From: Bacteroides salyersiae WAL 10018 = DSM 18765 = JCM 12988
GTDB lineage: Bacteria; Bacteroidota; Bacteroidia; Bacteroidales; Bacteroidaceae
NCBI RefSeq assembly: GCF_000381365.1
Contig: NZ_KB905467.1
Span: forward strand, 1,520,617-1,584,616
DNA: 64,000 bases
Direction of reading: 5' to 3'
The notes under the pieces are model-generated. The model ran no database searches. It had not been told where the DNA came from and was given only the letters and a program-made list of their open reading frames with translations. Position numbers and translations under genes: made by a program. Position 1 is the stretch's first letter. Each line of letters starts with the position of its first letter. Of the stretch, positions 29,146-37,922 are shown piece after piece.

Positions 29146-30312
29146 TCAGAATACTTCCACTTTTTCTGCTATACGCTTTGCCTTATCACGTAATGTATCC
29201 AGATCGGAGCCCAGAGGAGCATAGCAAAGAACAACTCCCATACGACGATTCACACGGGTAAACGGTTTACCAAAAATACGCAGGTAAGTATCTTCTTCTT
29301 TAGTCACCTCTTCCATACCACGATATTGCGGACGTTCCTGACTGGCAATCGGAGACAGAATCACTGCGCTCGCTCCTATCCTCTCCTGCTTAATGCCCGG
29401 AATAGGTAAGCCCAATACGGCACGCAGATGAAGTTCGAACTCATTCAGATTTTGTGTTCCGGCCAATGTCACCATACCGGTATCGTGCGGACGCGGAGAA
29501 AGTTCGGAGAAATATACCCCGTTGTCATGGCTCAAGAAGAATTCCACTCCCCACAAGCCAGCCCCGGTCAAAGCTCTTGTCACCTTCTCTGCCATCTCCT
29601 CAGCTTCTTTCAGATGAGCAGGATCGATATGCGCCGGCTGAAAACTTTCGCGATAATCTCCCCCCTTCTGTACATGTCCGATAGGCGGGCAAAACAACGT
29701 CGGACCGTTTTTCTGGGTGACAGTAAGCAAGGTTATTTCGCTATCGAACTTGATGAACTCTTCAATAATAAGTTCACGGATATCACCACGACTGCCGCTG
29801 CAACCATACTCCCATGCATGTTCCAATTCATCGGCACTCTTCACCAACGACTGGCCTTTACCGGAAGAAGACATCAAAGGTTTAACCACGCACGGGAAAC
29901 CGATCTTATCGGCAGCTTCTTTCAATTCGTCCAAAGAAGTGGCATAAAAATATTTGGCGGTTTTCAGCCCCAATTCCTTAGCAGCAAGATCGCGTATGGC
30001 TTTACGGTTCATTGTAAAGTTCACCGCACGAGCACTGGGCACTACTTGAATGCCTTCTTTCTCGAAGTCATACAAACGTTCGGTACGGATAGCTTCGATC
30101 TCCGGCACGATAATGTCCGGCTGATGTTTTCTGACCGCACGCTCCAATGCCTCACCATCGAGCATATTAAATACTTCACATTCATCGGCCACCTGCATAG
30201 CCGGAGCCCCGGCATACGAATCGCAGGCAATGATATACTGTCCTTTACGCTGAGCGGAAATAACAAACTCTTTTCCTAATTCACCGGAACCGAGTAAAAG
30301 TATTTTTTTCAT
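29146..30312 (-). CDS. purT: Formate-dependent phosphoribosylglycinamide formyltransferase
   Basis: 388 residues, the normal length. The N-terminal pre-ATP-grasp domain (MKKILLLGSGELGKEFVISA), the ATP-grasp core (GFPCVVKPLMSSSGKGQSLV) and the C-terminal YFSELSPRPHDTGMVTLAGT motif are diagnostic. It makes formyl-GAR from GAR, formate and ATP in de novo purine synthesis. It has its own promoter and terminator, so it is monocistronic. Confidence 0.97.
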   Translation of the reverse strand: MKKILLLGSGELGKEFVISAQRKGQYIIACDSYAGAPAMQVADECEVFNMLDGEALERAVRKHQPDIIVPEIEAIRTERLYDFEKEGIQVVPSARAVNFTMNRKAIRDLAAKELGLKTAKYFYATSLDELKEAADKIGFPCVVKPLMSSSGKGQSLVKSADELEHAWEYGCSGSRGDIRELIIEEFIKFDSEITLLTVTQKNGPTLFCPPIGHVQKGGDYRESFQPAHIDPAHLKEAEEMAEKVTRALTGAGLWGVEFFLSHDNGVYFSELSPRPHDTGMVTLAGTQNLNEFELHLRAVLGLPIPGIKQERIGASAVILSPIASQERPQYRGMEEVTKEEDTYLRIFGKPFTRVNRRMGVVLCYAPLGSDLDTLRDKAKRIAEKVEVF

Positions 30313-30337
30313 GATTGAATATTTTTTAAATAATATG

Positions 30338-30371
30338 CAAAAGTAATGTTTTTCGATGAAACTTATTCAAA
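30338..30371 (-). promoter_or_regulatory. Promoter for purT
   Basis: On the minus strand TTTG (30368-30371) lies 22 bp before TACTTTTG (30338-30345), a match to the Bacteroides -33/-7 pattern. The -7 box is 25 bp before the purT ATG. Confidence 0.6.
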
Positions 30372-30397
30372 TGACGAAGAGTAAAGATATAAAAAAT

Positions 30398-30431
30398 GTC
30401 CCTGACCATCTTCAAACAGACAACCAGGGAC
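30398..30431 (-). terminator. Terminator of the DUF4301 gene
   Basis: Arms GTCCCTG and CAGGGAC with a 20-base loop, followed on the minus strand by six T. It lies about 45 bp beyond the stop of the upstream gene. Confidence 0.7.
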
Positions 30432-30476
30432 TACATAATGAAAAATAAAGTAAAAAAAAATATTAAAGTACAATAT

Positions 30477-31994
30477 TTATTGATGCTGCTCACGCAACAA
30501 ATCATTCACGGTCTTCACCGGATTGAAAGTAGAAAGCGGCACTTCAACGAATACTGTATTCCAATCGCTCATCGCACCGTTCCACAAGCCGGGAAGCTCC
30601 AGTGCTTTAAGGTCTTTGCCGTTCTTTGATTTATAAGAGATAAATCCGGTGGCTTTGTCTACATAATTCACCAAATCGAATTTATGTCCTTTATAATCAC
30701 GCACAGCACATACAAGATCGACCGGATTAAAATGTGTTCCTTTTTCAAACATCTCTTTTGCAGCAGCATTATTCATATCAATCTGCGAGCTTTCCAATAT
30801 CTGGAGAGAAATAGTACCGTCACTATTGTATGCAAGGAACGGGCCGCCACCGGGTTCGCCCACATTCTTCACCATACCGCATACACGCATCGGACGATTC
30901 AGTTTCTTCTTCAAGTACATTGCCAACTCGGAATCTTCAAGATTCTTCGTTTCCGGATTCTTACAGAATAAGCTCTTTTGTACAAACTGAAGGATTTCCA
31001 TTACCTGATCATGAGAGTAATCACCGCTATCGAGCAATTCCAAATATTCGAAAGCCTGTTTCTGCAAAGCAACCAGCACACCGGCTATCAGCTTCTTATA
31101 CAATACCGTATCCGCCTTCAATCTGTCCGGCACCACATTATCTATATTTTTTATAAAGATGATGTCGGCATCCAAATCGTTCAGATTCTCAATCAATGCT
31201 CCATGACCACCCGGACGGAAAAGCAATTTACCATTATCGCGGAAAGGCTGATTGTCCATATCGGCAGCAATCGTATCGGTACTGGGCTTCTGCTCTGAAA
31301 AAGTAATGTTATACTCAACACCGTAACGTTTTGCAAACTCTCCGGCTTTCTCGGCCACCAATACTTTGAAAAGTTCGCGGTGTTCCGTAGAGACTGTGAA
31401 ATGTACATTTACCTTACCGCTCTTTCCGGCGGCATACATAGCACCTTCTGCCAAATGCTCTTCAAGCGGAGTGCGCGAACCTTCTTCATATTTATGGAAT
31501 TTGAGCAACCCTTTGGGTAAAGCCCCATAGTTCAATCCGGCTTCTTCCAACAAAGCCGCAACCACAGCTTTGTAATTTCCTTCGCCCATCAATCCGGGAA
31601 TATCTTTTCCTGCCATACGCCGGCAAGCCACATTCAAATCATCATAAAATGCAAATTTATCGATACCTTCAAAAAATGCCTGTTCAAACTTCGTCGTAGG
31701 CCGTTCATAGTCAGCTCCTAAAAACTCAAACAGGTTCTTGAACATACGACTGGCAGCTCCCGAAGCAGGAACAAACTTTACAATCGTCTTATCCGTATTC
31801 TTATATGCATCCCATGCTGCAAGATATGCTTCCTGTTCATCTGTGGCAGGAGCCAGAATTCCCTTCTCTACAGACGCTGCCGCATCCAACTTTAAATATG
31901 GGAAACCTTTTTCGAAGCAAGCCAGTTGCTCGGCTATCTGTGCTTCTGAAATACCTTTTTTGGCAAGCAACTCTTTGTCTTGTGGTGTTATCAT
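30477..31994 (-). CDS. DUF4301-family protein
   Basis: 505 residues, cytoplasmic, no signal peptide or membrane segment. I recognise it as the conserved Bacteroidetes DUF4301 family: FVPASGAASRMFKNLFEFLG near residue 80, RPGGHGALIENLNDLDADII near 270 and MRVCGMVKNVGEPGGGPFLA near 380. The GGHGALIENLN and GAASRMFK segments resemble nucleotide-sugar or phosphate-binding loops of nucleotidyltransferase-like folds, which is only a suggestion. Monocistronic. Function unknown. Confidence 0.85.
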   Translation of the reverse strand: MITPQDKELLAKKGISEAQIAEQLACFEKGFPYLKLDAAASVEKGILAPATDEQEAYLAAWDAYKNTDKTIVKFVPASGAASRMFKNLFEFLGADYERPTTKFEQAFFEGIDKFAFYDDLNVACRRMAGKDIPGLMGEGNYKAVVAALLEEAGLNYGALPKGLLKFHKYEEGSRTPLEEHLAEGAMYAAGKSGKVNVHFTVSTEHRELFKVLVAEKAGEFAKRYGVEYNITFSEQKPSTDTIAADMDNQPFRDNGKLLFRPGGHGALIENLNDLDADIIFIKNIDNVVPDRLKADTVLYKKLIAGVLVALQKQAFEYLELLDSGDYSHDQVMEILQFVQKSLFCKNPETKNLEDSELAMYLKKKLNRPMRVCGMVKNVGEPGGGPFLAYNSDGTISLQILESSQIDMNNAAAKEMFEKGTHFNPVDLVCAVRDYKGHKFDLVNYVDKATGFISYKSKNGKDLKALELPGLWNGAMSDWNTVFVEVPLSTFNPVKTVNDLLREQHQ

Positions 31995-32021
31995 ACGTAT
32001 CTAATTTTATTAATTGATGCC

Positions 32022-32029
32022 CAAAAATA
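32022..32029 (-). promoter_or_regulatory. Candidate -7 box for the DUF4301 gene
   Basis: TATTTTTG on the minus strand, 28 bp before the ATG, matches TAnnTTTG. No convincing -33 box. Confidence 0.4.
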
Positions 32030-32095
32030 CAAAATGTTATTTAGTTATGCTCTTTTACTAAACAAAAAAAACTACTTTTACAGCAAAATAATAAT

Positions 32096-32204
32096 TAGCC
32101 AATGTGCCAATATGCCAATGTGCCAATTGGCTGCGCTATGAAAAAATGTACCGCATGGCAATTGGCACATTGGCATATTGGCATATTGGCACATTGGCTA
32201 ATTA
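32096..32204. repeat. Intergenic palindrome, GTGCCAATATGCCAAT family (DUF4301-relA)
   Basis: Left arm of stacked words (GCCAATGTGCCAATATGCC) and a right arm of their complement (GGCATATTGGCACATTGGC) can pair over about 40 bp around a loop containing GCTGCGCTATGAAAAAA. A close copy lies on the other side of relA (34459-34561), so relA is bracketed by the repeat. Confidence 0.85.
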
Positions 32205-32235
32205 TTCAATTGGTACATTTAAATGATTATTTATC

Positions 32236-34452
32236 ATGGAGAATATTTCATTTTTCACCCCAGAAGAGAAAGCTGAGCTATTCGCTTTATACAAACAACT
32301 GATACGGACAGCAGGAGAAAGTATCACAAAGGATGACACCCGGAAATTGAAAAAATACCTTATTCATGCAGCACAGTGTAATCATCTTTGCCGCAATAAC
32401 TTTGGTATGAATCCTGTAATCAGAGATTTACAAACGGCTGTTATAGTAGCCGATGAAATAGGAATGAAAGGTTCGTGCCTGGTGGGAATCATGTTGCACG
32501 AAATCGTAAAAAATAACGTATTACCGCTCACAACCGTACGCAGTGAATTCGGAGAAGATGTAGCAAGTATCATTACCGGGTTGGTAAAGACAAACGAACT
32601 TTACGCCAAAAGTCCGGCCATCGAATCGGAAAATTTCCGCAACCTGCTCCTCTCCTTTGCCGAAGATATGCGGGTGATTCTGATCATGATTGCCGACCGC
32701 GTCAATATCATGAGGCAAATCAAAGACTCCGACAACGAAGAAGACCGTGTTAAAGTAGCCAATGAAGCAGCCTATCTGTATGCTCCACTGGCTCACAAGT
32801 TAGGGTTGTACAAGCTAAAATCCGAATTGGAAGACCTGTCACTAAAATACACCAAACGGGATACATATTACTTCATCAAAGACAAACTGAATGAAACAAA
32901 AGCGTCCCGCGATAAGTACATCGCATCCTTTATCGAACCGATCAAACGAAAAGTGACAGAAGCCGGCTTGAAGTTCGACATCAAAGGACGCACCAAATCC
33001 ATTCATTCCATCTGGAATAAAATTCAGAAACAAAAAACATCTTTCGAGGGCATCTACGATCTCTTTGCAATCCGTATCATCATCGATGCGGAACCGGATA
33101 AAGAAAAGCAGGAATGCTGGCAGGTATACTCCATTGTGACAGACATGTACCAGCCCAACCCGAAACGCCTGCGCGACTGGCTTTCCATCCCGAAAAGCAA
33201 CGGTTACGAATCACTCCATATCACAGTAATGGGGCCGGAAGGGAAATGGGTGGAAGTACAGATCCGTACCCGCCGAATGGACGAAATAGCCGAACGGGGA
33301 CTGGCTGCCCATTGGCGCTATAAAGGAATAAAAGGAGAAACCGGACTCGATGAATGGCTGACTTCCGTACGCGAAGCACTTGAAAACCCGGACAATGATT
33401 CACTGAAAGTGATGGATCAGTTCAAAATGGACTTATACGAAGATGAAGTATTCGTATTTACCCCCAAAGGAGACCTTTTCAAACTGGCCAAAGGAGCGAC
33501 CGTACTCGATTTTGCCTTTCACATTCACAGTAAACTGGGATGTAAATGTATCGGTGCAAAAGTAAACGGAAAAAATGTACAGCTCAAACAAAAGCTGAAC
33601 AGCGGTGACCAAGTGGAGATTATGACATCGAACACCCAGACGCCCAAACAAGACTGGTTGAACATTGTAACAACTTCCAAAGCACGCACCAAAATACGCC
33701 AAGCCCTGAAAGAGATGGTGGCGCGCCAGCACGATTTTGCCAAAGAGACACTGGAACGCAAATTCAAAAACAGGAAAATGGAGTATGATGAGGGTACGAT
33801 GATGCGCCTCATCAAACGATTGGGTTATAAAGTAGTAACCGAATTCTACCAGGCCATTGCCGACGGTACGCTGGATGTAAACGACTTACTGGATAAGTAT
33901 ACCGAATTGCAAAAACGTGAAAGTGATACGCACGATGAAATCACCTATCGCAGTGCTGAAGGGTATAACCTGCAAAATCAGATAGAAGAAGGTAATACGA
34001 AAGAGGACGTACTTGTTATCGACCAGAATCTGAAAGGATTGGAATTTAAACTGGCCAAATGCTGTAATCCCATCTATGGAGATGATGTTTTCGGTTTCGT
34101 TACCGTTTCTGGAGGTATTAAAATCCACCGCGCAGACTGCCCGAATGCCGATCAAATGAGAGAACGTTTCGGATATCGTATCGTAAAAGCGCGTTGGGCA
34201 GGAAAGTCGCAAGGCACGCAATACCCGATCACGCTCCGTGTAGTAGGGCACGATGATATCGGAATCGTAACCAATATAACTTCGATTATCTCAAAAGAAA
34301 ACGACATCACTTTGCGCTCAATCGGTATCGATTCGCACGACGGTTTGTTCTCGGGCACAATGACCATCATGGTGGGTGATACCGGACGACTGGAAACTTT
34401 GATAAAAAAATTACGGACGGTAAAAGGAGTAAAACAGGTAAGTAGAAATTAA
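32236..34452 (+). CDS. RelA/SpoT homologue, probable (p)ppGpp synthetase with degenerate hydrolase domain
   Basis: 738 residues. The HD domain at about 25-190 has lost its metal ligands: where SpoT has HDxxED, this protein has H88-E89-I-V-K92-N93, and the earlier His of the HPxxVA motif is Arg in PVIRDLQTAVI. ADRVNIMR keeps its Asp. The synthetase domain (about 240-360) looks intact: GRTKSIHSIWNKIQKQ, FAIRIII, RLRDWLSIPKSNGYESLHIT, EVQIRTRRMDEIAERGLAAH. TGS (VFTPKGDLFKLAKGATVLDF) and C-terminal ACT domains follow. Expected role: making the stringent-response alarmone. Bacteroides usually carry a second homologue that can hydrolyse it. Confidence 0.9.
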   Translation: MENISFFTPEEKAELFALYKQLIRTAGESITKDDTRKLKKYLIHAAQCNHLCRNNFGMNPVIRDLQTAVIVADEIGMKGSCLVGIMLHEIVKNNVLPLTTVRSEFGEDVASIITGLVKTNELYAKSPAIESENFRNLLLSFAEDMRVILIMIADRVNIMRQIKDSDNEEDRVKVANEAAYLYAPLAHKLGLYKLKSELEDLSLKYTKRDTYYFIKDKLNETKASRDKYIASFIEPIKRKVTEAGLKFDIKGRTKSIHSIWNKIQKQKTSFEGIYDLFAIRIIIDAEPDKEKQECWQVYSIVTDMYQPNPKRLRDWLSIPKSNGYESLHITVMGPEGKWVEVQIRTRRMDEIAERGLAAHWRYKGIKGETGLDEWLTSVREALENPDNDSLKVMDQFKMDLYEDEVFVFTPKGDLFKLAKGATVLDFAFHIHSKLGCKCIGAKVNGKNVQLKQKLNSGDQVEIMTSNTQTPKQDWLNIVTTSKARTKIRQALKEMVARQHDFAKETLERKFKNRKMEYDEGTMMRLIKRLGYKVVTEFYQAIADGTLDVNDLLDKYTELQKRESDTHDEITYRSAEGYNLQNQIEEGNTKEDVLVIDQNLKGLEFKLAKCCNPIYGDDVFGFVTVSGGIKIHRADCPNADQMRERFGYRIVKARWAGKSQGTQYPITLRVVGHDDIGIVTNITSIISKENDITLRSIGIDSHDGLFSGTMTIMVGDTGRLETLIKKLRTVKGVKQVSRN

Positions 34453-34458
34453 ATAATG

Positions 34459-34561
34459 TATCAATGTGCCAATATGCCAATGTGCCAATGTGCCAATTGG
34501 CTGCGCTATAAAAAAAACATACCGCATGGTAATTGGCATATTGGCATATTGGCACATTAAA
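34459..34561. repeat. Intergenic palindrome, GTGCCAATATGCCAAT family (relA-dgkA)
   Basis: Same architecture as the copy upstream of relA: left arm CAATGTGCCAATATGCCAAT, central GGCTGCGCTATAAAAAAAAC, right arm GCATATTGGCATATTGGCAC. It starts 7 bp after the relA stop and ends 11 bp before dgkA. Confidence 0.85.
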
Positions 34562-34572
34562 AAATTATTTTC

Positions 34573-34932
34573 ATGGAACCATTTAGTATAAAAAAGCGTT
34601 TGAAAAGTTTCACGTATGCCGGGAAAGGGATTAAGAGTTTTGTCTGCCGGGAACATAACGTATGGATTCATTTGAGCATTGCCTTACTGACAATTATGGC
34701 AGGTTTCTTTTTTGAGATACACCGGATTGAATGGATAGCCATCATTATCTGTATCGGCGTTGTCATTGCAGCAGAAGCCTTCAATACGGCTATTGAAAGA
34801 CTGGTCAACCTTACATCACCGGAATGGAATCCGATAGCAGGCGAAGTAAAAGACATTGCAGCAGGTGCAGTACTGATATGTGCCGTTGCTGCGGCAATTG
34901 TAGGATTGGTTATCTTTATACCTTATATATAG
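34573..34932 (+). CDS. dgkA: DgkA-family diacylglycerol/undecaprenol kinase
   Basis: 119 residues with three membrane helices (IHLSIALLTIMAGFFFEI, WIAIIICIGVVIAAEAF, VLICAVAAAIVGLVIFIPYI). The active-site signature EAFNTAIERLVN...SPE...KDIAAGAVL is clear. Members phosphorylate diacylglycerol or undecaprenol in the inner membrane; in Bacteroidetes the substrate is not obvious from sequence. It lies just after relA, separated only by the palindrome. Confidence 0.92.
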   Translation: MEPFSIKKRLKSFTYAGKGIKSFVCREHNVWIHLSIALLTIMAGFFFEIHRIEWIAIIICIGVVIAAEAFNTAIERLVNLTSPEWNPIAGEVKDIAAGAVLICAVAAAIVGLVIFIPYI

Positions 34933-35060
34933 CCTCTCCCCAGGAGAGGAAGTAACAGATGCCATTGTCATAAAGTTTAAAGATACAAAGTCCGTGGTTT
35001 GCAAATCAGTAACGAAACTAACTTAGCCCCCTCTCCCACGGAGAGGGTTGGGGAGAGGCC
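34933..35060. repeat. CCTCTCC/GGAGAGG hairpin repeats around the MFS 3' end
   Basis: Hairpin one has arms CCTCTCC and GGAGAGG at 34933-34949. Hairpin two has the same arms at 35030-35046, followed by GGGGAGAGG at 35050-35058. The right copy overlaps the last codons of the MFS gene. The 80 bp between them contain nothing recognisable. Confidence 0.75.
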
Positions 35061-36210
35061 TCACCCTCTTTCTTTTAAAATAGGGATAAGCCAATAGCAC
35101 AAAAAATAAAAGTGCTATAGGAGACACAATACGTCCCAAGTGATAAATGGACTCCACTGACGATTCTACACTCATATAACAGGCAACAGCAACTCCCAAA
35201 GACATTCCGGTTTCCCATGCCAAAAGATAAGTCGTATTAGCCGTACCGCGCTGACAGTGATGTGATAACTTCACAAATATCAATAGAAATTCCGGAGTAA
35301 CCAAGCCCAAGCCTAAACCTAATAACATAGCAACAACAGAGGTGGGCAACTCTTCCAAAAGAGTGAAAGAAACCATCATCAAGCTGATTCCCAATATGAT
35401 TATTCTCAATGATTTTTCCTCCCGGTAGACTAATTTAGCCAATAATACGGAAAAAAGAAACCCCACTCCCACAATTGCAAAAAACGGAATTGTTATCTTA
35501 CCTATCGAGACATCACTCAATGAGTGATGAAACACCGGCAACAACAGTCCCGGAATAAAAGCAATCAAAGCAAAATTAAGAGCGGGCAACCATCCACGAG
35601 GCAAAAGGAAACGATCGGACGAACATAGTCTTGTTACGATCGGCGCCCTAAAAGGTACGTATACCCGAGATACAAAGAAAACTCCCACTAACCCGCATAT
35701 AACCGAAACATACAACAGGATATGAAAATCATACCATTGATAAATCACCACTCCTAATGCAATACCGACCAGCATCCCTATCCGTGCAGCCCACGCAAAA
35801 GCGACATTGCCCGAACTGCGCAAATGGGTACCGGTAATATCGATAGCCAATGTAATGCCCGCCGTAGTAGCCATACCGAATGCAATTCCCTGCACCAAAC
35901 AAAGCAACAACAACTGAGTGATATCGTTTACAAAACCATATCCCGCTGTTGCTGCAATCATAACGGCAAACGAAAAGGCACAAACATATTTACGCTTATA
36001 GGCATCTACCAGATAGGCATGAAAAGGCCCGATAGCAAACATTCCCAACGTAAGCAAAAGAAACATTGCTCCGGTTTGAGACACCGGAGCACCTAAACGA
36101 TCTGCCATCTCTGCCGGAACAACCGGGAAAAGCATATATAAGGATATGAACAATAAAAAATTGGCAATACATATCCGTATAAAATGGATTGTCCACAATC
36201 GGTTTCCCAT
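35023..36210 (-). CDS. Major facilitator superfamily transporter
   Basis: 395 residues with about 12 hydrophobic helices. MFS landmarks include the first helix (FIRICIANFLLFISLYMLFP), the loop after helix 2 (GPFHAYLVDAYKRKYVCAFS) and ITGTHLRSSGNVAFAWAARI. Substrate cannot be told; the set resembles drug or sugar exporters. The last residues (RPLPNPLRGRGG) are encoded by a CCTCTCC intergenic repeat and are probably not part of the ancestral protein. The start is 6 bp downstream of the panB stop, so the two are co-transcribed. Confidence 0.88.
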   Translation of the reverse strand: MGNRLWTIHFIRICIANFLLFISLYMLFPVVPAEMADRLGAPVSQTGAMFLLLTLGMFAIGPFHAYLVDAYKRKYVCAFSFAVMIAATAGYGFVNDITQLLLLCLVQGIAFGMATTAGITLAIDITGTHLRSSGNVAFAWAARIGMLVGIALGVVIYQWYDFHILLYVSVICGLVGVFFVSRVYVPFRAPIVTRLCSSDRFLLPRGWLPALNFALIAFIPGLLLPVFHHSLSDVSIGKITIPFFAIVGVGFLFSVLLAKLVYREEKSLRIIILGISLMMVSFTLLEELPTSVVAMLLGLGLGLVTPEFLLIFVKLSHHCQRGTANTTYLLAWETGMSLGVAVACYMSVESSVESIYHLGRIVSPIALLFFVLLAYPYFKRKRVRPLPNPLRGRGG

Positions 36211-36216
36211 ACAGAT

Positions 36217-37038
36217 TTAGTATTGTTCCTTCTCGTTCGGGAAGTCGCAATTCTTCACATCCGAAACGTAACGGCTGATAGCATCTGTCATTACGGTGAA
36301 CAAGTCGGCATAGCGACGCAGGAAACGGGGGCGGAAACCATTGTTCATACCCAACATGTCTTGAATAACCAATACCTGGCCATCTACATCACCACCGGCA
36401 CCAATGCCGATAACAGGAATCGTCAATTCACTTGCTACACGCTTGGCCAATGCAGCCGGTATTTTTTCAAGAACCAATGCAAAACAACCGGCTTCCTCAA
36501 GCAGATGTGCATCACGAATCAATTTCTCCGCCTCTGCTTCATCTTTGGCACGAACCGTATAAGTGCCATACTTATTAATGGATTGCGGCATCAATCCGAG
36601 GTGTCCCATAATAGGAATACCGGCACAAAGAATGCGCTTAACCGTTTCGATAATCTCTTCACCACCTTCCAACTTCAATGCGTCGGCATGGCTCTCTTTC
36701 ATTATACGGATGGCGGAAGCAAGTCCTTCTTTAGAATTTCCCTGATAAGAACCGAACGGCATATCAACCACTACCATAGCACGCTTTACAGCACGTACAA
36801 CCGACTTTCCATGATAAATCATCTGATCGAGTGTAATAGGAAGCGTAGTTACATTACCCGCCATCACATTGGAAGCAGAGTCACCGACGAGAATCACATC
36901 CATCCCGGCACCATCTACAATCTGTGCCATAGTGTAATCGTAGGCAGTCAACATAGATATCTTCTCGCCTCTTTCTTTCATTTCTATCAGGCGGTGTGTA
37001 GTCACTTTTCTTGTATCATCTGATATATATCCAGCCAT
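36217..37038 (-). CDS. panB: 3-methyl-2-oxobutanoate hydroxymethyltransferase (ketopantoate synthesis)
   Basis: 273 residues, full length. The N-terminal KISMLTAYDYTMAQIVDGAG, metal-binding VILVGDSASNVM, VVDMPFGSYQ and the catalytic-Glu segment VIGIGAGGDVDGQVLVIQD are all PanB hallmarks. It transfers a hydroxymethyl group from methylene-THF to 2-oxoisovalerate, the first step to pantothenate and CoA. Confidence 0.97.
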   Translation of the reverse strand: MAGYISDDTRKVTTHRLIEMKERGEKISMLTAYDYTMAQIVDGAGMDVILVGDSASNVMAGNVTTLPITLDQMIYHGKSVVRAVKRAMVVVDMPFGSYQGNSKEGLASAIRIMKESHADALKLEGGEEIIETVKRILCAGIPIMGHLGLMPQSINKYGTYTVRAKDEAEAEKLIRDAHLLEEAGCFALVLEKIPAALAKRVASELTIPVIGIGAGGDVDGQVLVIQDMLGMNNGFRPRFLRRYADLFTVMTDAISRYVSDVKNCDFPNEKEQY

Positions 37039-37072
37039 GTTTCTATATATTTATGGATTAATAAATTGGCCG

Positions 37073-37105
37073 CAAAGGTATAACTTTTAATTCATAACGA
37101 ACAAA
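37073..37105 (-). promoter_or_regulatory. Promoter for panB
   Basis: On the minus strand TTTG (37102-37105) lies 21 bp before TACCTTTG (37073-37080), a close match to the Bacteroides consensus. The -7 box is 34 bp before the panB ATG. Confidence 0.7.
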
Positions 37106-37150
37106 AAAAAGGAAAGAATTCATAACCGGACAAGTCAAACAAACTGACTA

Positions 37151-37795
37151 CTAAATGGTCAACAACTTGTCATAAGTCATTCCGGTAAAGTCGTCGATGA
37201 TGTAATCGGCTTTGCCGGCAATGGCTTCACGAGAATTAGTAGTGGCCAAACCGATCACCTTGGCACCGGAAGAGCGTCCGGCCTGCAAACCGTGGAAGGA
37301 ATCTTCAAAAACAAAACTATTTTCCGGAACCGTTCCAAAAATCTCCATTCCAAACAGGAAACAATCGGGAGCCGGTTTGGAACGCTTAAACATGTCTCCG
37401 GTAAGAATACGGTCGAATTGTTCTTTAAATTCGGGATGGGTCCGATAGACGTTTTCCATTTTTTCATCATTGGAACTGGTAACAAGTGCTATCTTGACAT
37501 TATGGCGACGCAGCTCTACAAGGAAATCCTGTACACCCGGAAGATATTCGTATGCCATATCTTTTTCAAACAGATTGAGATCAGAAGTGATCTGCTCCCG
37601 TACACTGACAAGTTCTCCTGCAAAATGCTTATCATAAATCTGTGTCAGAGTCTGTCCTTTAATACCCGGGCCGAAATTCTTCACATGCAGATATTTCTCT
37701 CCCTGCTCATTCCAAAAGATGGTATATTGCAGTTCTGTGTCCATGATAACGCCGTCAAAATCAAATAATGCGGCAATTGTTTTCGTAGTGTCCAT
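37151..37795 (-). CDS. HAD-superfamily phosphatase, beta-phosphoglucomutase-like
   Basis: 214 residues. The nucleophile motif is LFDFDGVIMDTE, motif II VTSSNDEK, the Lys segment KRSKPAPDCFLFG and the acidic motif VFEDSFHGLQAG. The helical cap of subfamily I lies between about 18 and 90. The likely substrate is a small phosphorylated sugar or similar metabolite; it cannot be told more precisely. It stands alone, divergent from the MATE gene. Confidence 0.88.
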   Translation of the reverse strand: MDTTKTIAALFDFDGVIMDTELQYTIFWNEQGEKYLHVKNFGPGIKGQTLTQIYDKHFAGELVSVREQITSDLNLFEKDMAYEYLPGVQDFLVELRRHNVKIALVTSSNDEKMENVYRTHPEFKEQFDRILTGDMFKRSKPAPDCFLFGMEIFGTVPENSFVFEDSFHGLQAGRSSGAKVIGLATTNSREAIAGKADYIIDDFTGMTYDKLLTI

Positions 37796-37883
37796 ATAAA
37801 CTTTCTTTTACCTTTAAACGTTAAACGTTGTATTAACTCGGATGCAAAGTTCAGAATAATCGACGGATAAGACAAATAATTCG

Positions 37884-37891
37884 TACCTTTG
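37884..37891 (+). promoter_or_regulatory. -7 box for the MATE exporter gene
   Basis: TACCTTTG fits TAnnTTTG and lies 31 bp before the ATG. No clear -33 box. Confidence 0.5.
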
Positions 37892-37922
37892 CACCACTTA
37901 AAAAACTGTAACGAACCGACAT

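Noticed and set aside
29428..30279. 283-codon plus-strand open frame
   Set aside because: Antisense to purT; the translation shows no family features.
32102..32302. 66-codon plus-strand frame before relA
   Set aside because: Most of it is the GTGCCAATATGCC palindrome, and it overlaps relA out of frame.
36184..37023. 279-codon plus-strand open frame
   Set aside because: Antisense to panB, which is complete with all motifs and its own promoter.
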